Positions 40,079 through 40,614 of a stretch of DNA of 40,614 nucleotides are shown here, piece by piece. This DNA is from CAYPEK01 sp964409645. GTDB lineage: Bacteria; UBP15; UBA6099. The stretch covers positions 1 through 40,614 of the forward strand of contig CAYPEK010000030.1 of assembly GCA_964409645.1 (NCBI GenBank), read 5' to 3'. A model generated the notes under the pieces. The model was given only the letters and a program-made list of their open reading frames with translations, was not told the origin of the DNA and did no database searches. How positions within the stretch are numbered: position 1 is the first letter of the stretch; each line of letters opens with the position of its first letter. Made by a program: the position numbers and the translations under genes.

Positions 40079-40614
40079 ATGGAAAAAGAGGTAGTTTTCA
40101 AGGAATTGAAGCGGATCGGCTGCAATGCGGGCGCCGACCTTGTCGGCATCTGCGACGTCGCGCTTCTTAAAAAAGAAGACCCCGACGCGGACGCGGAAAA
40201 ATTTCTTCTTGGCGCTAAATCTATCGTGATCGCGCTTGTCGCCGACCCGCCTTACATTTCATCCGCGAAAGACCCGTACATATATTCGCGCCTTTCCTAC
40301 CCCGGTTACATGAAAGCGGACGGCGCATGCGCTTCCATGCGGGCCGAGCTGGAAAACGAAGGATACCTTACCGCCCGCGTCGAGCGGGAAGCGGTTCATG
40401 CTTTCGACAGGTCGGGCAGGCCGTCGAAAACAATCCCGATAAAAAAAGCCGCCGAACTCGCCGGCCTCGGCAAGATTGGAATGCACTCCCTTCTCGTCAA
40501 CCCGAAATTCGGGCCCCGCGTCAGAATGTCTGCATTTATCACGGACGCGCCGCTCACACCGGACAAACCGTTCGAAGGAGAACTGTGCGACAGTTGCGGC
40601 GAGTGCGCGCGCGC
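40079..40614 (+). CDS. Partial Fe-S protein related to epoxyqueuosine reductase (QueG-like)
   Basis: The first 178 codons are present; the gene runs off the right edge. ATG 40079 has GGAGCGGG upstream. ADLVGICDV near 19-27, GAKSIVIALV near 49-58, AAELAGLGKIGMHSLLVNPKFG near 130-151 and CDSCGEC at the window end form the DUF1730-to-ferredoxin layout of QueG and related corrinoid reductases. Full QueG removes the epoxide from epoxyqueuosine in tRNA, but many relatives of this layout have other substrates, so I give no gene symbol. No queuosine genes are in the window. Confidence 0.75.
   Translation, partial: MEKEVVFKELKRIGCNAGADLVGICDVALLKKEDPDADAEKFLLGAKSIVIALVADPPYISSAKDPYIYSRLSYPGYMKADGACASMRAELENEGYLTARVEREAVHAFDRSGRPSKTIPIKKAAELAGLGKIGMHSLLVNPKFGPRVRMSAFITDAPLTPDKPFEGELCDSCGECAR

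Noticed and set aside
1..40614. tRNA, rRNA, CRISPR array, insertion sequence or prophage
   Set aside because: No cloverleaf or GTTCRA-type loop in gaps, no regularly spaced repeats, no transposase, integrase or phage gene read in any frame.

Overview
The window looks like a chromosomal segment of an uncultured Gram-negative bacterium, probably an anaerobe and probably outside the well-studied phyla. The evidence is a PorV/PorQ-type outer-membrane barrel, a polysaccharide export protein (SLBB) with a Wzz-like partner, type IV minor pilins, and several cysteine-rich Fe-S proteins. I cannot assign a phylum from sequence alone. No rRNA, tRNA, insertion sequence, prophage or CRISPR array was seen.

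Layout. 1-0.9 kb (-): a ferredoxin-type Fe-S protein and the start of a DUF169-like gene. 1.1-3.3 kb (+): a secreted protein, a palindrome-rich gap, then a 66-aa cysteine protein with an ECF sigma factor. 3.2-6.5 kb (-): PorV-like barrel, sugar-nucleotide SDR, exported PHP phosphoesterase. 6.6-8.9 kb (+): DUF1848 protein and a membrane-spanning M28 peptidase. 9.0-13.6 kb (-): an apparent operon of metallo-beta-lactamase-fold hydrolase, four minor pilins (FimT/PilV/PilW/PilX types) and a GT2-methyltransferase fusion. 13.9-16.3 kb (-): an 827-aa multi-Ig secreted protein. 16.7-20.6 kb (+): RlmD-type rRNA methyltransferase followed by DegT aminotransferase, WbqC-like protein and PIG-L deacetylase, a likely glycan amino-sugar set. 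20.6-23.6 kb (-): pyrR-pyrB-pyrC behind a readable PyrR attenuator. 23.7-34.6 kb (+, one gene -): Asp-box beta-propeller, YkgJ-like protein, SLBB export protein, Wzz-like protein, four GT4 glycosyltransferases and a polytopic membrane protein; this is an envelope or exopolysaccharide locus. 34.6-39.9 kb (-): ribE-rapZ-yvcK-gapA-pgk. 40.1 kb (+): start of a QueG-like Fe-S protein.

How the parts fit. Much of the window serves the cell surface: sugar precursors, glycosyltransferases, export, pili and secreted Ig-like or beta-barrel proteins. The pyr operon and the ribE-to-pgk run are housekeeping and look GC-richer than the rest. Most genes have clear Shine-Dalgarno sites, but three have a -10 box so close to the ATG that their mRNAs should be leaderless. 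Where the SD site, or a family's conserved N-terminus, pointed to a start inside the longest reading frame, the shorter start is given.

The best regulatory find is the PyrR attenuator (23476-23607). The most unusual proteins are the GT2-methyltransferase fusion, the M28 peptidase with membrane helices inside its catalytic domain, and the membrane-anchored YvcK placed next to gapA-pgk.
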